Source: Yamadazyma tenuis (lineage: Eukaryota; Ascomycota; Pichiomycetes; Serinales; Debaryomycetaceae). Taken from it: a stretch of DNA of 64,000 bases. The stretch lies in assembly GCF_029203305.1 (NCBI RefSeq), contig NC_089461.1, positions 744,001-808,000 of the forward strand, in the 5' to 3' direction. Shown in pieces: positions 28,415 through 37,595 of the stretch. The notes under the pieces were generated by a model. It worked only from the letters and a program-made list of their open reading frames with translations. It was not told the origin of the DNA and ran no database searches. Both the position numbers and the translations under genes were made by a program. How positions within the stretch are numbered: position 1 is the stretch's first letter; each line of letters opens with the position of its first letter.

Positions 28415-29434
28415 CTATTCTATCTTCTTCTCTTTCAAGATCCTTGTTTTCATCATTTCATACCATTCGTCAATACTGGTATTTTCATCATGAATTGCAA
28501 TTATTATTAACGTCATATTATCGAACCCGATCCCGGTTATATTGGAGGCCATGGAAATACAGTCATTCAACACAAACTCGATGATATGCTGTAAGGACCA
28601 GTCCAAAGCCAACTTGTCTCGTATGACTTTGATGAGTTTCTCATTTCTGTAACAGTCCCAAATTCCATCGCATGCTAACACAATGAATTCAGGCTGCCGG
28701 AGTTGTTTTATATCGTATATCAACAAGTCAGGCTCACAGCTCACTTGAAGTAGTTCTGGAGGCAAATGAATCAAATCGTGCTTGAAGTACTTTTTGTTTC
28801 TAGCAGCATACTTATTGTGGCAGCTATCGAGTTCAACAAACGGAACTTTGAATTTGAAATCCCCAAGTGCTCTCGAAAGGGATAAGATCTCGTTGACCCG
28901 ACCATTGATAACGTATCCACCGCTGTTCTCGATTCTGACCCGCTCCCCCATGTTGGAAGGTTTATGGTCAAAAGACAAGGTTTTGCAAGCCCCACCCCTT
29001 AATGACAAAATGGCTCTGGAGTCACCTGTGTTAGCCACGATGATATACTTCTTCTCGATGATCATGACGACGATGGCCGTGGTTCCACAGTTGGCGGACA
29101 GTTCCGGTGGTAAGTCCAGATCGACCTTGAAAAAACTGTCTTTGATGAAACGCATATACTCCTTCAACTCTGCTCCTCGTTTTACCATCTGGTTAAGCTT
29201 CGTGAAGAGCATCTTTGGGAGCGTCTCACTGATGATGTCTGCCACTTCCCTTCCTCCGTGGCCGTCAAACACAGCAAATAGCCCCAAACTTTCATCCTCA
29301 TTTACCTTGACCGAATGAGCATCCTCCATGGACGCTCGGTATCCTTGCATGGAGCCAATACAGTAGGTCAATGATGTATGACTCCGAATATCGATGGTCT
29401 TTTCCTCGATTGGATGTGATAGTAACTGACCCAT
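28415..29434 (-). CDS. PTC4: PP2C-type protein phosphatase, Ptc4-like
   Basis: Mg/Mn-dependent Ser/Thr phosphatase of the PP2C family, 339 residues. The N-terminus MGQLLSHPIEEKTI matches S. cerevisiae Ptc4 and carries a Gly2 suited to N-myristoylation. Catalytic metal-ligand motifs: GYRASMEDAHSV, LFAVFDGHGGREVA, IVANTGDSRAIL, SRALGDFKFK, VLACDGIWDC and GIGFDNMTLIII, all with the expected Asp residues. In other yeasts Ptc enzymes switch off MAP kinases; the substrate here is not shown. Start choice is firm because of the conserved MGQ. Confidence 0.9.
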   Translation of the reverse strand: MGQLLSHPIEEKTIDIRSHTSLTYCIGSMQGYRASMEDAHSVKVNEDESLGLFAVFDGHGGREVADIISETLPKMLFTKLNQMVKRGAELKEYMRFIKDSFFKVDLDLPPELSANCGTTAIVVMIIEKKYIIVANTGDSRAILSLRGGACKTLSFDHKPSNMGERVRIENSGGYVINGRVNEILSLSRALGDFKFKVPFVELDSCHNKYAARNKKYFKHDLIHLPPELLQVSCEPDLLIYDIKQLRQPEFIVLACDGIWDCYRNEKLIKVIRDKLALDWSLQHIIEFVLNDCISMASNITGIGFDNMTLIIIAIHDENTSIDEWYEMMKTRILKEKKIE

Positions 29435-30103
29435 GATTAAAAATTTAATGTATCACTCTTGTGACCACCCAGCAAATATAGAAAATCTAGTTAACCGACA
29501 CTAAAAATAGATCGCACAAAATACCGGCAGTATTCGTGAGGCTATAGCTTGATTTATAAATGGGTTCAGTGGATCTAGAATTGGAGGTGACGCCTATTTT
29601 CTCGTGTTCTCAGAACAATCCCTTTGTTAATGTAGATGATTTAATATCGCAGGTTTTTTGTGCGCGGTTTCGTAAAAGCCATTGCTATGGTTTGAAGTGT
29701 GCTGGCTAACCAATTTTTTTTTTTGAACAGGAGGAATCTTAAGTTTAAACTTTAAACCAGAGCTGGGATACGGGATTCGTGGGAGGTAATTTTGGTGCCA
29801 TGATGCGAACTTTATTGGGTAAATAGAGAGAGGCGTACGAGGGAGATTTACAGAAGCTAAATGAGGTGATTAAGGAGGGAGTGGACTTTGCCTTTGACAC
29901 TAGCTCCCACACTAGGTGCACCGCGCACGGCAGAGCTCACACGAGTACCACCTGGCACAGCGCGGGCTAGTGCGCAGTGCGTGGCCCCACTAGCCCGCGC
30001 TGTCATTAGTGGGGTAAGGCACAAAGTCCAGCCGAAATTCGCAGCAATCGCGCCCGAACAATTCTATTTAACTGTCGACAGCCCGGCTTCCAACAACATA
30101 ATC
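29435..30103 (+). other. 0.67-kb region between PTC4 and the rhamnose mutarotase gene
   Basis: Divergent promoter region. The left part is AT-rich (poly-T near 29713). The right part (about 29900-30060) is unusually GC-rich and contains the inverted repeats listed separately. The mutarotase frame is open upstream through this part but without an ATG, so it is treated as non-coding. Confidence 0.6.
29957..30014 (+). promoter_or_regulatory. Perfect 16-bp inverted repeat with an overlapping second stem
   Basis: Arms ACAGCGCGGGCTAGTG (29957-29972) and CACTAGCCCGCGCTGT (29988-30003) are exact reverse complements separated by 15 nt. A second 8-bp pair, CCCCACTA (29985-29992) with TAGTGGGG (30007-30014), shares bases with the right arm, so the two stems exclude each other. 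It lies about 100 bp upstream of the mutarotase ATG. It could be a dimeric operator or, if transcribed, a leader RNA switch; which is not determined. Confidence 0.75.
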
Positions 30104-30469
30104 ATGTCGGAGAAACACCCAGGAAAAAGAATTTGCCAAATCGTCAAATTAAAGCCAGAGTACTTGGAAGAGTATAAGGAATGCCACAAACATGTTTGGG
30201 AACCGGTTGCTGCTAACTTGAAAAAATACCACATCGAAGACTACTCCATCCACTATGCCCCAGAATTTGACTTGTTGATTGCAACTTTCAAATACACCGG
30301 AGATGACTGGGCCAAAGACGGTGAGGCTAGCCGACTCGACGAGGGAAACTTCAAGTGGTGGGAGATGACCGACAAGATGCAGGAAACGTTGGTACCCGGA
30401 TCCACTGGGTCCAGAGATAAATCCGGTTGGTGGGTCAATTTAGAAGAAGTGTTCAGATACGACCATTAG
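30104..30469 (+). CDS. L-rhamnose mutarotase (RhaM family)
   Basis: Interconverts alpha and beta anomers of L-rhamnose, feeding sugar catabolism. 121 residues from the ATG at 30104, with the family ferredoxin-like fold pattern. Residues matching bacterial RhaM: His and Trp in KECHKHVWEPVA (catalytic His), Tyr in IEDYSIHYAPEFDLLIATF, the Trp pair in FKWWEMTDKM, and a C-terminal NLEEVFRYD. The insert KDGEASRLDEGN is longer than in the E. coli protein. In the neighbourhood there is no obvious rhamnose dehydrogenase, dehydratase or aldolase (the fungal LRA pathway), so it may act alone or on another deoxy sugar. Confidence 0.86.
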   Translation: MSEKHPGKRICQIVKLKPEYLEEYKECHKHVWEPVAANLKKYHIEDYSIHYAPEFDLLIATFKYTGDDWAKDGEASRLDEGNFKWWEMTDKMQETLVPGSTGSRDKSGWWVNLEEVFRYDH

Positions 30470-31366
30470 CCAGCGATGTATACGGTTACAATAGAACACG
30501 TATTGTTGTCTAATCAGGAATGTTTGGTTCCGACTCGGGCCGTATTCCGTATGTAGAACACCATTTTTTAATTGTCCAATGGTCTACAGTGCCAAAGCTT
30601 ATTTTTTCTAATCCTTGCAATTATCAGAAATATCACTCTAATTCAAATGGTCAAGAACACCAAAGAGGGCGACATTTTCGTTCGCAATTGACCGGCAATT
30701 CATTGGATACGAGCACAATCCTCTTCTGAAGCCTCTGAATCTTGAGAATGCCAACCAAACTTTTTGGGATAGAAATTGTTAACCACAGTTCTTCGGTAGG
30801 ACCTCAACCCCCATGGCTTAAATTCAGGCTCAAGCACTTGGCTTTCTTCAGGTGTGGATCCTACACAAAATGATATTAGATATGCAAGGACTTCGCAAGA
30901 ATTACAAATAACGGCTTTTTAAATTATGCACGAGGTTTCCACAGACGGCCTTCATACCCTGGGAATAGCCGGTTACAGTGGTCGATCAGAACTTTGTTCC
31001 CTGATCTCTTGTGAGCTCTCACCTTCATACAAAAAAGCCAATAATATCTGATAAAAGTCTTACCCTCCTATTCAATTCAACCCAAGTTAAGAGGTGTTCC
31101 AAAGGCAATAGGTATTTAGTCCTTTCGAAGTGTGAAGTTAGGTTTAATGGATATTTCGAAATTTGCAGCATCAATCGCGCCTCAGCGATCAGCGCGACTA
31201 GTGAAGTCTAAAAGTGTGGTGGATGGTGTGCTGCTTTTCTTGAAAACCATCATAACTTGGAGCTAATAATGCCACAGTTATGGCTTTATTGATATATCCC
31301 CAGTATTGTAAAGTGCTATTCCGAAGTATTTAAGGTACTCCCTTCCCAACCAAATACACCTCAGAA
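30470..31366 (+). other. 0.9-kb region with an apparent decayed minus-strand gene
   Basis: Between the mutarotase and the DszC-like gene. On the minus strand two coding-looking stretches without a usable start are seen (described as a pseudogene entry). A short inverted repeat TCGCGC...GCGCGA (31175-31180 and 31192-31197) lies in the promoter of the next gene. No functional gene is supported. Confidence 0.5.
30700..31058 (-). pseudogene. Possible gene remnant, family unknown
   Basis: Minus strand. A frame from about 30864 to the stop at 30700-30702 reads like real protein (for example SYRRTVVNNFYPKKFGW, then an acidic tail) but has no ATG. Upstream, in another frame, 31058 to the stop at 30924-30926 reads RAHKRSGNKVLIDHCNRLF and then PGYEGRLWKP. 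A join by intron was tried: the GTATGA donor near 30950 and TGTGTAG acceptor near 30864 do not keep the frame. So either a frameshifted relic or a gene with splicing I did not resolve. No family is recognised. Confidence 0.3.
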
Positions 31367-32623
31367 ATGAGTTCTAACACAGAAAGTGCAAAAGCTGCGA
31401 CAAAAGAGGCCATACTTAAATGGAAAAATGAAAACCCTACCACCACTGAGGCGTGGATCTCACGTGCCCAAGAGGTTGCAAAAATCCTTTCGATCGATGC
31501 TGCTGAGAGGGATGAGAAGTCTGAATCTCCCTTCACGGAAGTTGCTCTCTTGAAAGCAGCTGGTCTCGTCAACCTCTTGAGTCCAGAAAAGTATGGAGGT
31601 AAAGGACAAACTTGGGAATTGGCTTACAAGATCATCTTGGAGGTGGCCAAAGCTGACAGTAGTATAGGACATTTGCTTGGTATTCACTATTTATGGTTCT
31701 GGTCGGCAGTTTTCTTTGGTACTCCTGACCAAAAAGACAAATGGTTAAAGATTTTCACACAAGAAAAATCTTTCATCGGCGGAGCCGTCAACGCAAGAAA
31801 TAAAGATCTTGTGGCAACACCTGAAGGTGATGAAATTGTGTTCAATGGAAAGAAGTTCTTCTCCACTGGTTCAGTCATTTCGGACTATTTGATTTTAGAA
31901 GGCTCATTACCCAGTGGTGAACATGTTTTTGCATATGTTCCTGCAAATAGTCCTGGAATCAAGTACTTACATGATTGGAACGCAATAGGCCAACGGTTAA
32001 CAGAATCTGGTGGTGTGGTTATTGATAATGTTAGGATTAAAAAGGAAGATGCTTTGGGGTTCACCTCATCTTTAGACAAAGTCGTTAATGATGTCTACTC
32101 CTCGTTTGTTTTACCAACCGTTCAGTTGGTGTTCACCAGTGTTCATATTGGTGTTGGAGTTGGGGCTCTTGAAAGTGCAGCAGAATATACCCGAGAAAAC
32201 ACTAGGGCTTGGCCTTATGGAGGTGATAACAAGGAGAAAGCCGTTGATGAATGGTATATTAGGGAAGGATATGGGGTTTTGGCTGCAAAAACTTATGCGG
32301 CGCAAGCTCTTCATCGTGAAGCAGCCAAACTGGTTTCTGAGGTTCTTCATGCCGATAGAAAATCTATTACAGAAAGGAGAAGAGGTGAAATCGCCGTCAA
32401 GGTTGCCGCAACCAAAATTGTTGGGGTTGAAACCTCTTTGGAGGTTGTGACTAAGATCTTTGAGTTGACAGGAGCCAGGTCAGGTTTAAGGAAATATGCG
32501 TTTGATAGGTTTTGGAGAAATATTAGGTTACACAGTCTCCATGATCCTTTACCTTACAAGAAGCGTGAAGTTGGTTCGTTTTTCTTGCTTGACGAAATCC
32601 CCACTCCTTCGTGGTATACTTAG
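31367..32623 (+). CDS. Acyl-CoA-dehydrogenase-like flavoprotein, DszC/SfnB type
   Basis: 418 residues with the acyl-CoA dehydrogenase fold: helical N-terminal domain (about 1-130, ending SSIGHLLGIHYLWFWSAVFFG), beta domain (IGGAVNARNKDLVA, then DEIVFNGKKFFSTGS, about 130-245) and C-terminal helical domain. The sequence style matches the DszC/SfnB branch, FMN/FAD-dependent monooxygenases acting on sulfur or nitrogen compounds with reduced flavin from a separate reductase, rather than beta-oxidation enzymes; there is no clear catalytic Glu of the latter. Relatives are common in bacteria and filamentous fungi, sparse in yeasts. The substrate is unknown. Sits alone with its own promoter next to the DUF1445 gene. 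Confidence 0.8.
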   Translation: MSSNTESAKAATKEAILKWKNENPTTTEAWISRAQEVAKILSIDAAERDEKSESPFTEVALLKAAGLVNLLSPEKYGGKGQTWELAYKIILEVAKADSSIGHLLGIHYLWFWSAVFFGTPDQKDKWLKIFTQEKSFIGGAVNARNKDLVATPEGDEIVFNGKKFFSTGSVISDYLILEGSLPSGEHVFAYVPANSPGIKYLHDWNAIGQRLTESGGVVIDNVRIKKEDALGFTSSLDKVVNDVYSSFVLPTVQLVFTSVHIGVGVGALESAAEYTRENTRAWPYGGDNKEKAVDEWYIREGYGVLAAKTYAAQALHREAAKLVSEVLHADRKSITERRRGEIAVKVAATKIVGVETSLEVVTKIFELTGARSGLRKYAFDRFWRNIRLHSLHDPLPYKKREVGSFFLLDEIPTPSWYT

Positions 32624-32933
32624 ATAGCCAGACAGCAGTTTGAAAATGCTTGAACTGCTGTTGGCTTTTTCAATTCGTATGCGGTCTGGAGATGACAAGG
32701 ATCAGCATGGCATGTTTACCGGGTATGAAGCCAGTCTTCAATCCCGAGTCCATGTCCTTTTATGTAGTCTGAGTTTTGATCAATATTTCAATTGAATAAG
32801 AAAGTGGACCATGGCTCGGATAATCCTTTTCGCAGCCTTAAACCGTAAAGCGCGACCGTTTTTTTCGTATCACATAACCTTCTTGATAAGTAGACTGAAA
32901 AATCTTTACTGCAACTGCTCCCCATTTACCATA
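32624..32933 (+). other. Short intergenic region before the DUF1445 gene
   Basis: About 310 bp. A hairpin-like pair CAGCAGTTTG...TTGAACTGCTG right after the DszC-like stop (about 32632-32661) may aid 3' end formation. An in-frame ATG at 32811 would extend the next gene by 41 residues but the added sequence looks non-homologous. Confidence 0.45.
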
Positions 32934-33740
32934 ATGCAATCAAAAGCCCAAGAATTCAGACTACAATGCCGAAGAGGTGATTTCAATAGTCACACTTCTG
33001 GAAGCTGTGCGGGTTTTGCACAAGCTAATTTGATTATATTGCCTAATGTGCTCGCCAAAGACTTTGAAGACTTATGCTTTCGAAACCCCGTTCCTTGTCC
33101 CTTATTGAGTAAGATTCCCAAGCCAACCGTAGTTGAAGACAAGAGAATCATCAACGGAGAGGATTTTGATATTCGTACAGATCTTCCAAAATATAATATC
33201 TACAAAGACGGGAAGTTCGTGGGTGAAAAGTCAGACGTCACACAAGAATGGACTGAAGATCATGTGGGATTCTTAATTGGATGCTCCTTTTCTTTCGAAA
33301 ATGAACTATCTGCACAAGGATTCACCCCAAAACATCAAAAGGAAGGGAAAAATGTACTGATGTACATCACCACCAAATATTTGAATGCCGCTGGTGTATT
33401 TGTTAAATGTCCATATGTTGTGAGTATGAGACCGTACAAAGTTGATGATCTTGAAAACGTGAGAGATATTAGCCGACAATTCAGAAAAACCCATGGTGAA
33501 CCAATTGACTGGGGTTACGAAGCTGTCAAAAGATTAGGTATATCAGATATTAAAAAGCCAGAGTTTGGTGATGCAATTGAAATAGCCGATAATGAGATTC
33601 CAGTCTTTTGGGCCTGTGGTGTTACTCCCCAAGCAGCTATTCGAGCTCTTGGTGATAAAGCAAAGGGTATAGTAATGGGTCACAGCCCTGGACACATGTT
33701 GATTTTAGATTTGACAGATTCTAAGGCTAAGAACTTGTAA
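32934..33740 (+). CDS. DUF1445 protein, D-glutamate cyclase/hydro-lyase-like
   Basis: 268 residues from the ATG at 32934. Family signatures: CRRGDFNSHTSGSCAGFAQA, NLIILPNVLAKDFEDLC, RNPVPCPLLS, HVGFLIGCSFSFE, CPYVVSMRPYK, then EIPVFWACGVTPQAAI and HSPGHMLILD. The mammalian relative DGLUCY converts D-glutamate to 5-oxo-D-proline in mitochondria; bacterial members are annotated as hydro-lyases. Catalysis by this protein is inferred. An upstream in-frame ATG (32811) would give a 309-residue form whose extra part is basic and hydrophobic (MARIILFAALNRKARPFF), conceivably a mitochondrial presequence. Convergent promoters are not involved; it follows the DszC-like gene on the same strand. Confidence 0.82.
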   Translation: MQSKAQEFRLQCRRGDFNSHTSGSCAGFAQANLIILPNVLAKDFEDLCFRNPVPCPLLSKIPKPTVVEDKRIINGEDFDIRTDLPKYNIYKDGKFVGEKSDVTQEWTEDHVGFLIGCSFSFENELSAQGFTPKHQKEGKNVLMYITTKYLNAAGVFVKCPYVVSMRPYKVDDLENVRDISRQFRKTHGEPIDWGYEAVKRLGISDIKKPEFGDAIEIADNEIPVFWACGVTPQAAIRALGDKAKGIVMGHSPGHMLILDLTDSKAKNL

Positions 33741-34660
33741 AGCAGCTAATCACGGAAGTTCCACCGTCGTAGGAAGACCAGATTCACTTTAATTTTCAGC
33801 CAGCTAAGTAATAAGATATCTACCTACCGGATCTTTGATCAGAGGTAATGTTATTTGAAAAATATAGAATGAAGTTCAAATATTATAGTTTTGTTTGACA
33901 GCTAAATACTACACTTGCAAATATAAAATAGATGTTATAGTTGCCGTTCCAATCCGATAAATAATGTCTAGAACCAACTGGTCACTTTCTATCACTTTCA
34001 CAAACGCTAACTGTGGTATAACCTTCATAGTTTTCTCTACAAATTAATTTTTTTTCAGGTCGATATTACCACCACCGTACGAAGTAATTAAAGAGATCAC
34101 CAACCCATAGGATTGCATAAGGTTGTTCTCGCATTAGGAATCTGCTCATCAGTCACGAATTCGACTAACAGATGAACGTACTCTCTGCGCCTCAATATAC
34201 TTACACCTGTTTGGGTTAGTATATATCACAAGTATCTGAACAAACATGAGGTATGCATCACTCGATTGGATATTTGGGATGCGCACGTCGTTGCATTACA
34301 CGCATCGTCTGGAGCAAAAGGGTCGGAAATATTTTAGGAGCACCCGAACCGGCGGACCTTTCGCAATTTTCACATCCGTTTTATTGTACAACCTCTACTA
34401 TCACTCTCATCAAATGGTACATTTATTACGTGAATTGGGATCTAGCACTTGTGGTTTCAAAAGGGTTGAAGGCTATGTATGTCTGTCACTGTTATCAAGG
34501 CGAACAAGTACTAGGTATTTCGGGGTCAGTTTGTTGCCGCGACGGTGTCCATCTTACCTGTCATATTGGGGTTTGGTGCACGGTTCCGAGGCTGACTTCA
34601 AATGAAAATTACTATAAAGGTAGGCCAGAATCTTCTTTATTCGGCAGCTAGAAAATTATT
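33741..34660 (+). other. 0.92-kb intergenic region, no gene supported
   Basis: Between DUF1445 and SDR genes on the same strand. Two overlapping ORFs (34246-34605, 34253-34651) in different frames have no recognisable family and unlikely composition. Around 34320-34360 there are clustered CGG/CCG triplets (TCGGAAA, CCGAACCGGCGGACC) that could bind a Zn2Cys6 factor, but spacing differs from the cluster sites. Confidence 0.45.
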
Positions 34661-35497
34661 ATGTCTAACAGTAAAACCGTGGTCGTCACCGGAGCCTCTT
34701 CAGGTATTGGGTATGACGTTGCTCTAGAATTTGCTTCAAAAGGTTACAAGGTCATTGCTGGTGCCAGAAGACTTTCGACTATGGAAGACTTGAAGAAACA
34801 CGGTATTAGAACTGTGGAATTGGACGTGACATCTTCGGAATCGGTTGCGAACTTAAAGGCTTTGATTCAAACCGAATACAATGGCGCTATCAAATATCTC
34901 TACAACAATGCTGGTCAGCCTTGCATGGTCGCGGCTGTCGAGGTATCAGATGATCAAGTTTCCAAGTGCTTTGAAGTGAATGTTTTTGGACAAATAAGAG
35001 TAACTAGAGAGTTAGCTCCATTTGTTATCAAAACAAAAGGTACAATCGGATTTACTGGTTCCATCCAAGGTATCCGGGGTTCTGTGTTTCTTGGTATTTA
35101 TGCAAGCTCAAAGGCAGCCCTTCATTCGTATGCAGCAATCTTGGCTACTGAATTGGCCCCATTTGGCGTGAAGGTTGTTAACTTTATTACTGGAGGTGTT
35201 AAAACTGGAATTAGTGCAGAACTCGACACGGTTCTTTACGATGAAAAGGGATTGGGAGAAATTAAGGATGCTTTCACAAAGCTTGGAGATACTGGAATGG
35301 ACTCCAAAGTATATGCTAAGAAGATTGTCAAAGACTTTGAAAGCTCCAAGATTGGTCTGGACGTCTCGTACAGGGGGGCCGGGGCCAGTTTTATTAGGAT
35401 TGCTGACATTTTCCCTTCGTTCGTTTTGAAGGGCTTGTACCTGCTGATGTTCAAGGTGAAAACTCTCTACAGAGAAATCAGCAATAAGTACAATTGA
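34661..35497 (+). CDS. Short-chain dehydrogenase/reductase, Ayr1-like
   Basis: 278-residue classical SDR. Cofactor site TGASSGIG (about residues 10-17) with GARRL after the second strand, suggesting NADPH preference; NNAG (about 87-90); catalytic Ser in TGSIQG and the YASSK tetrad (Tyr-x3-Lys, about 146-150). The pattern TVELDVTSSESV and the C-terminal Arg/Lys-rich hydrophobic end resemble 1-acyldihydroxyacetone-phosphate reductase (Ayr1), which sits on lipid droplets and ER, but this subfamily is broad and substrate is not shown by sequence. Flanked by long intergenic regions. Confidence 0.85.
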   Translation: MSNSKTVVVTGASSGIGYDVALEFASKGYKVIAGARRLSTMEDLKKHGIRTVELDVTSSESVANLKALIQTEYNGAIKYLYNNAGQPCMVAAVEVSDDQVSKCFEVNVFGQIRVTRELAPFVIKTKGTIGFTGSIQGIRGSVFLGIYASSKAALHSYAAILATELAPFGVKVVNFITGGVKTGISAELDTVLYDEKGLGEIKDAFTKLGDTGMDSKVYAKKIVKDFESSKIGLDVSYRGAGASFIRIADIFPSFVLKGLYLLMFKVKTLYREISNKYN

Positions 35498-35851
35498 TCC
35501 CTCTAATATTTGCTGCGCGCTTGAACTTCTCGGAAGAAACTTTGGAAGGCAATATAACAGCAAGGAACTTCTAGGCGTGAAATCTCACTAGGCAGAAGAT
35601 CAGGTTATTCTAAGATTCTTAATCTGACTATATATATATATATATCAATATGAACAACTGAATTAGATAATCAGGTTGCACTTGGAAACTGCAGCAGAAA
35701 TTTTCTATCTCAGATTTTTGCAGCAACTAACGCAAGCAATTCTCATAACGTTCATTCATAATTTTGCATTCCATATATATTGTTTAAATAATTGTTCATA
35801 TTTCAAATCATCTGAAGGATATCCTTTAATGTAAGGGGGTCAAAATGTTGT
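35498..35851 (+). other. Convergent intergenic region with a (TA)n run
   Basis: About 350 bp between the 3' ends of the SDR and AKR genes. Contains a TA dinucleotide run at about 35629-35645 and AT-rich sequence suited to 3' end formation. No gene seen. Confidence 0.6.
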
Positions 35852-36877
35852 CTAACCTTCTAAAAATGGGATAGCTTTGGAATAGTACCTACCACCACTA
35901 ACAGAGTGTTCCTTGAGGATCTTATGAAGAGCTTCAAGATCTTCTCTTGACAACTTCACCGAACTACCAAAGTTCTTGTCAATCTTTTCCTTAGTAGACC
36001 CAGATGGAATAGGAATGATCGTGGTAACCTTTGGAATTCCTTCAAAGTTTTCGATTCCAGAGAGACTTTCAATATAACTCAATGCTAAGGCTTCTAAGCT
36101 TAAGTTCTTTGTTTTAGCAAATTGGTACAAAGCATGCAAACGGCCTTTATTCTTTTCATAGTTTTCAGGTTGGAACCTGTCGAAGTGATTCTTCATATCT
36201 TGTGGAGGAATGGATTTCAAGAAATCGGGATGCTCAGCAGCATAGTCGGTTAAAATTCCTCTACTTAAAGGCGAATATGCAATGATAGCAATTTGATGTT
36301 TGGAGGCTTCTTCTAAAACGCCGTTGGTGAAAATATCTTCTGAGAATAACGAAAATTCTACCTCAATACCAGAAATTGGTGCAGTAGCTGCAGCTTTCTT
36401 CACGGATGCAGCACTGACCTCCGTAATGCAGATACCAGCAAGATCACCACTTTTGACTCTTTCATAAATATAGCTTACAGAATCTTCGATTGGAACATTA
36501 GGATCAACTCGTCCACATTCAAAGAGGATTTTTGGCTTGACCTCTAAGTCCTTGAAGTAAGAAAGACTATTATCAATTGATTTATTGATAAATTCCTTAC
36601 TACCGTCAGGAGCAAACTTCGTAAGGTCAAAGGCTCCTTTGATAGAAATGATGATATCTTCATCCTTCTCTTGTTCACAAAATTGGCTAATCAACTTCAA
36701 GTTCGCAGTTTCAGGAGCAGTTTGGTAGAATTCCCCACAGTTGAAGAATTTAACTCCGTAAGTGTTTTTGACGTATTTCAAATTGTCAAGGGATTTGGAA
36801 AATGGTGGTGGGCTTGGACACCAAGTCATGGACATGGTGCCGAAGCCTTTAGTGGAGATTTTACAAGGAGTGGACAT
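35852..36877 (-). CDS. Aldo-keto reductase, pyridoxal reductase-like (AKR8 type)
   Basis: 341 residues from the ATG at 36877. NADPH-dependent TIM-barrel reductase. Resembles S. pombe Plr1 (pyridoxal reductase): KGFGTMSMTW at the N-terminus, FFNCGEFYQTAP carrying the catalytic Tyr, IISIKGAFD with the catalytic Lys, ILFECGRVDPNVP where other AKRs have the His region (the FEC-x-RVDP form is usual in this subgroup), GICITEVSA, IEVEFSLFSEDI and the cofactor segment VTTIIPIPSGSTKEKIDKN. The likely reaction is reduction of pyridoxal or another aldehyde. It is divergent from the first PuuE-like gene across about 700 bp. Confidence 0.82.
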   Translation of the reverse strand: MSTPCKISTKGFGTMSMTWCPSPPPFSKSLDNLKYVKNTYGVKFFNCGEFYQTAPETANLKLISQFCEQEKDEDIIISIKGAFDLTKFAPDGSKEFINKSIDNSLSYFKDLEVKPKILFECGRVDPNVPIEDSVSYIYERVKSGDLAGICITEVSAASVKKAAATAPISGIEVEFSLFSEDIFTNGVLEEASKHQIAIIAYSPLSRGILTDYAAEHPDFLKSIPPQDMKNHFDRFQPENYEKNKGRLHALYQFAKTKNLSLEALALSYIESLSGIENFEGIPKVTTIIPIPSGSTKEKIDKNFGSSVKLSREDLEALHKILKEHSVSGGRYYSKAIPFLEG

Positions 36878-37595
36878 GTCCAATGTTTTGAGGTGTGGTG
36901 GGTAAGAACAATCGAACCTATTTGTATAGGCAACACGGACACGGAAGCCGAATTAATCTCAGGATGAATCTCCGACGGACGCGGGCCTATTTTGTGCGCG
37001 CTACCATCGGCTTTAGCATCGATCACGACCTCTCTGAGCTTGATAATTCAACCTTGATCGTATCATTGACAGTGAACAAGATAGGTACCATTAGCTGAGA
37101 CTTAAATACCCATTTCTTATGTACAGGAAGTTAGATCACATTATAGTTGAGTACAACTAAAGTAACTCACAAATATGACAATCCTTCAAACCAACAAAGA
37201 AAACGCTGCGAGGATTCCAAGATGTGCATATTCATAATGCATGAATGTGTCAAAGATGCATCCTGGAGTGAAAATGCTGGTGGGTCACAAAACATAAGGT
37301 CTCGTTCCAGGCAGAATTGGTGGGTGTCCGTAAAACCAGGGGAGATATTGTTAGGTAATTGATGGTTACCATTTTTCAATAGCCAACTAGTGATTGTAAA
37401 AACCCTAACTTCTCTCAAAGCCAAAGTCAATTAATAATCCAGGACTAGATAATTGGAAACTCACTCCACTTGTCGGTAATTCCACTGTTTCTTATCGGAG
37501 GGAAACCGCTTCGCGGAATCTGGTAGATAAGACGGAACTAGCCGCAAATCCTTTATATACTACGCGGTGCTCCTACTATCATTTTTCAACAGACA
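36878..37595 (+). promoter_or_regulatory. Divergent AKR/PuuE-1 promoter with GATA and CGG sites
   Basis: The half next to the PuuE-like gene carries CTTATC (37491-37496) fused to CGG-N7-CCG (37496-37508), GATAAG (37526-37531) and CGG-N6-CCG (37533-37544), followed by a TATA-like CTTTATATAC (about 37551-37560). The half next to the AKR has CGG triplets in ACACGGACACGGAAGCCGAA (about 36926-36945). GATAAG is the core of GATA-factor sites used in nitrogen catabolite regulation; CGG inverted repeats are typical of Zn2Cys6 dimers. Confidence 0.65.

Noticed and set aside
29888..30103. N-terminal extension of the rhamnose mutarotase frame
   Set aside because: The frame is open but has no ATG before 30104, the sequence contains the inverted repeats, and the family starts near the 30104 ATG.
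31175..31197. Inverted repeat TCGCGC...GCGCGA upstream of the DszC-like gene
   Set aside because: Arms of only six bases with an 11-nt spacer are expected by chance at this scale; noted but not called as an operator.
34246..34651. Two overlapping plus-strand ORFs of 119 and 132 residues
   Set aside because: They overlap in different frames, resemble no protein family and lie in the presumed SDR promoter.
36671..37362. Several small ORFs near the AKR start and in the AKR/PuuE-1 spacer
   Set aside because: Short, mutually overlapping, partly antisense to the AKR gene; the region is better explained as promoter.
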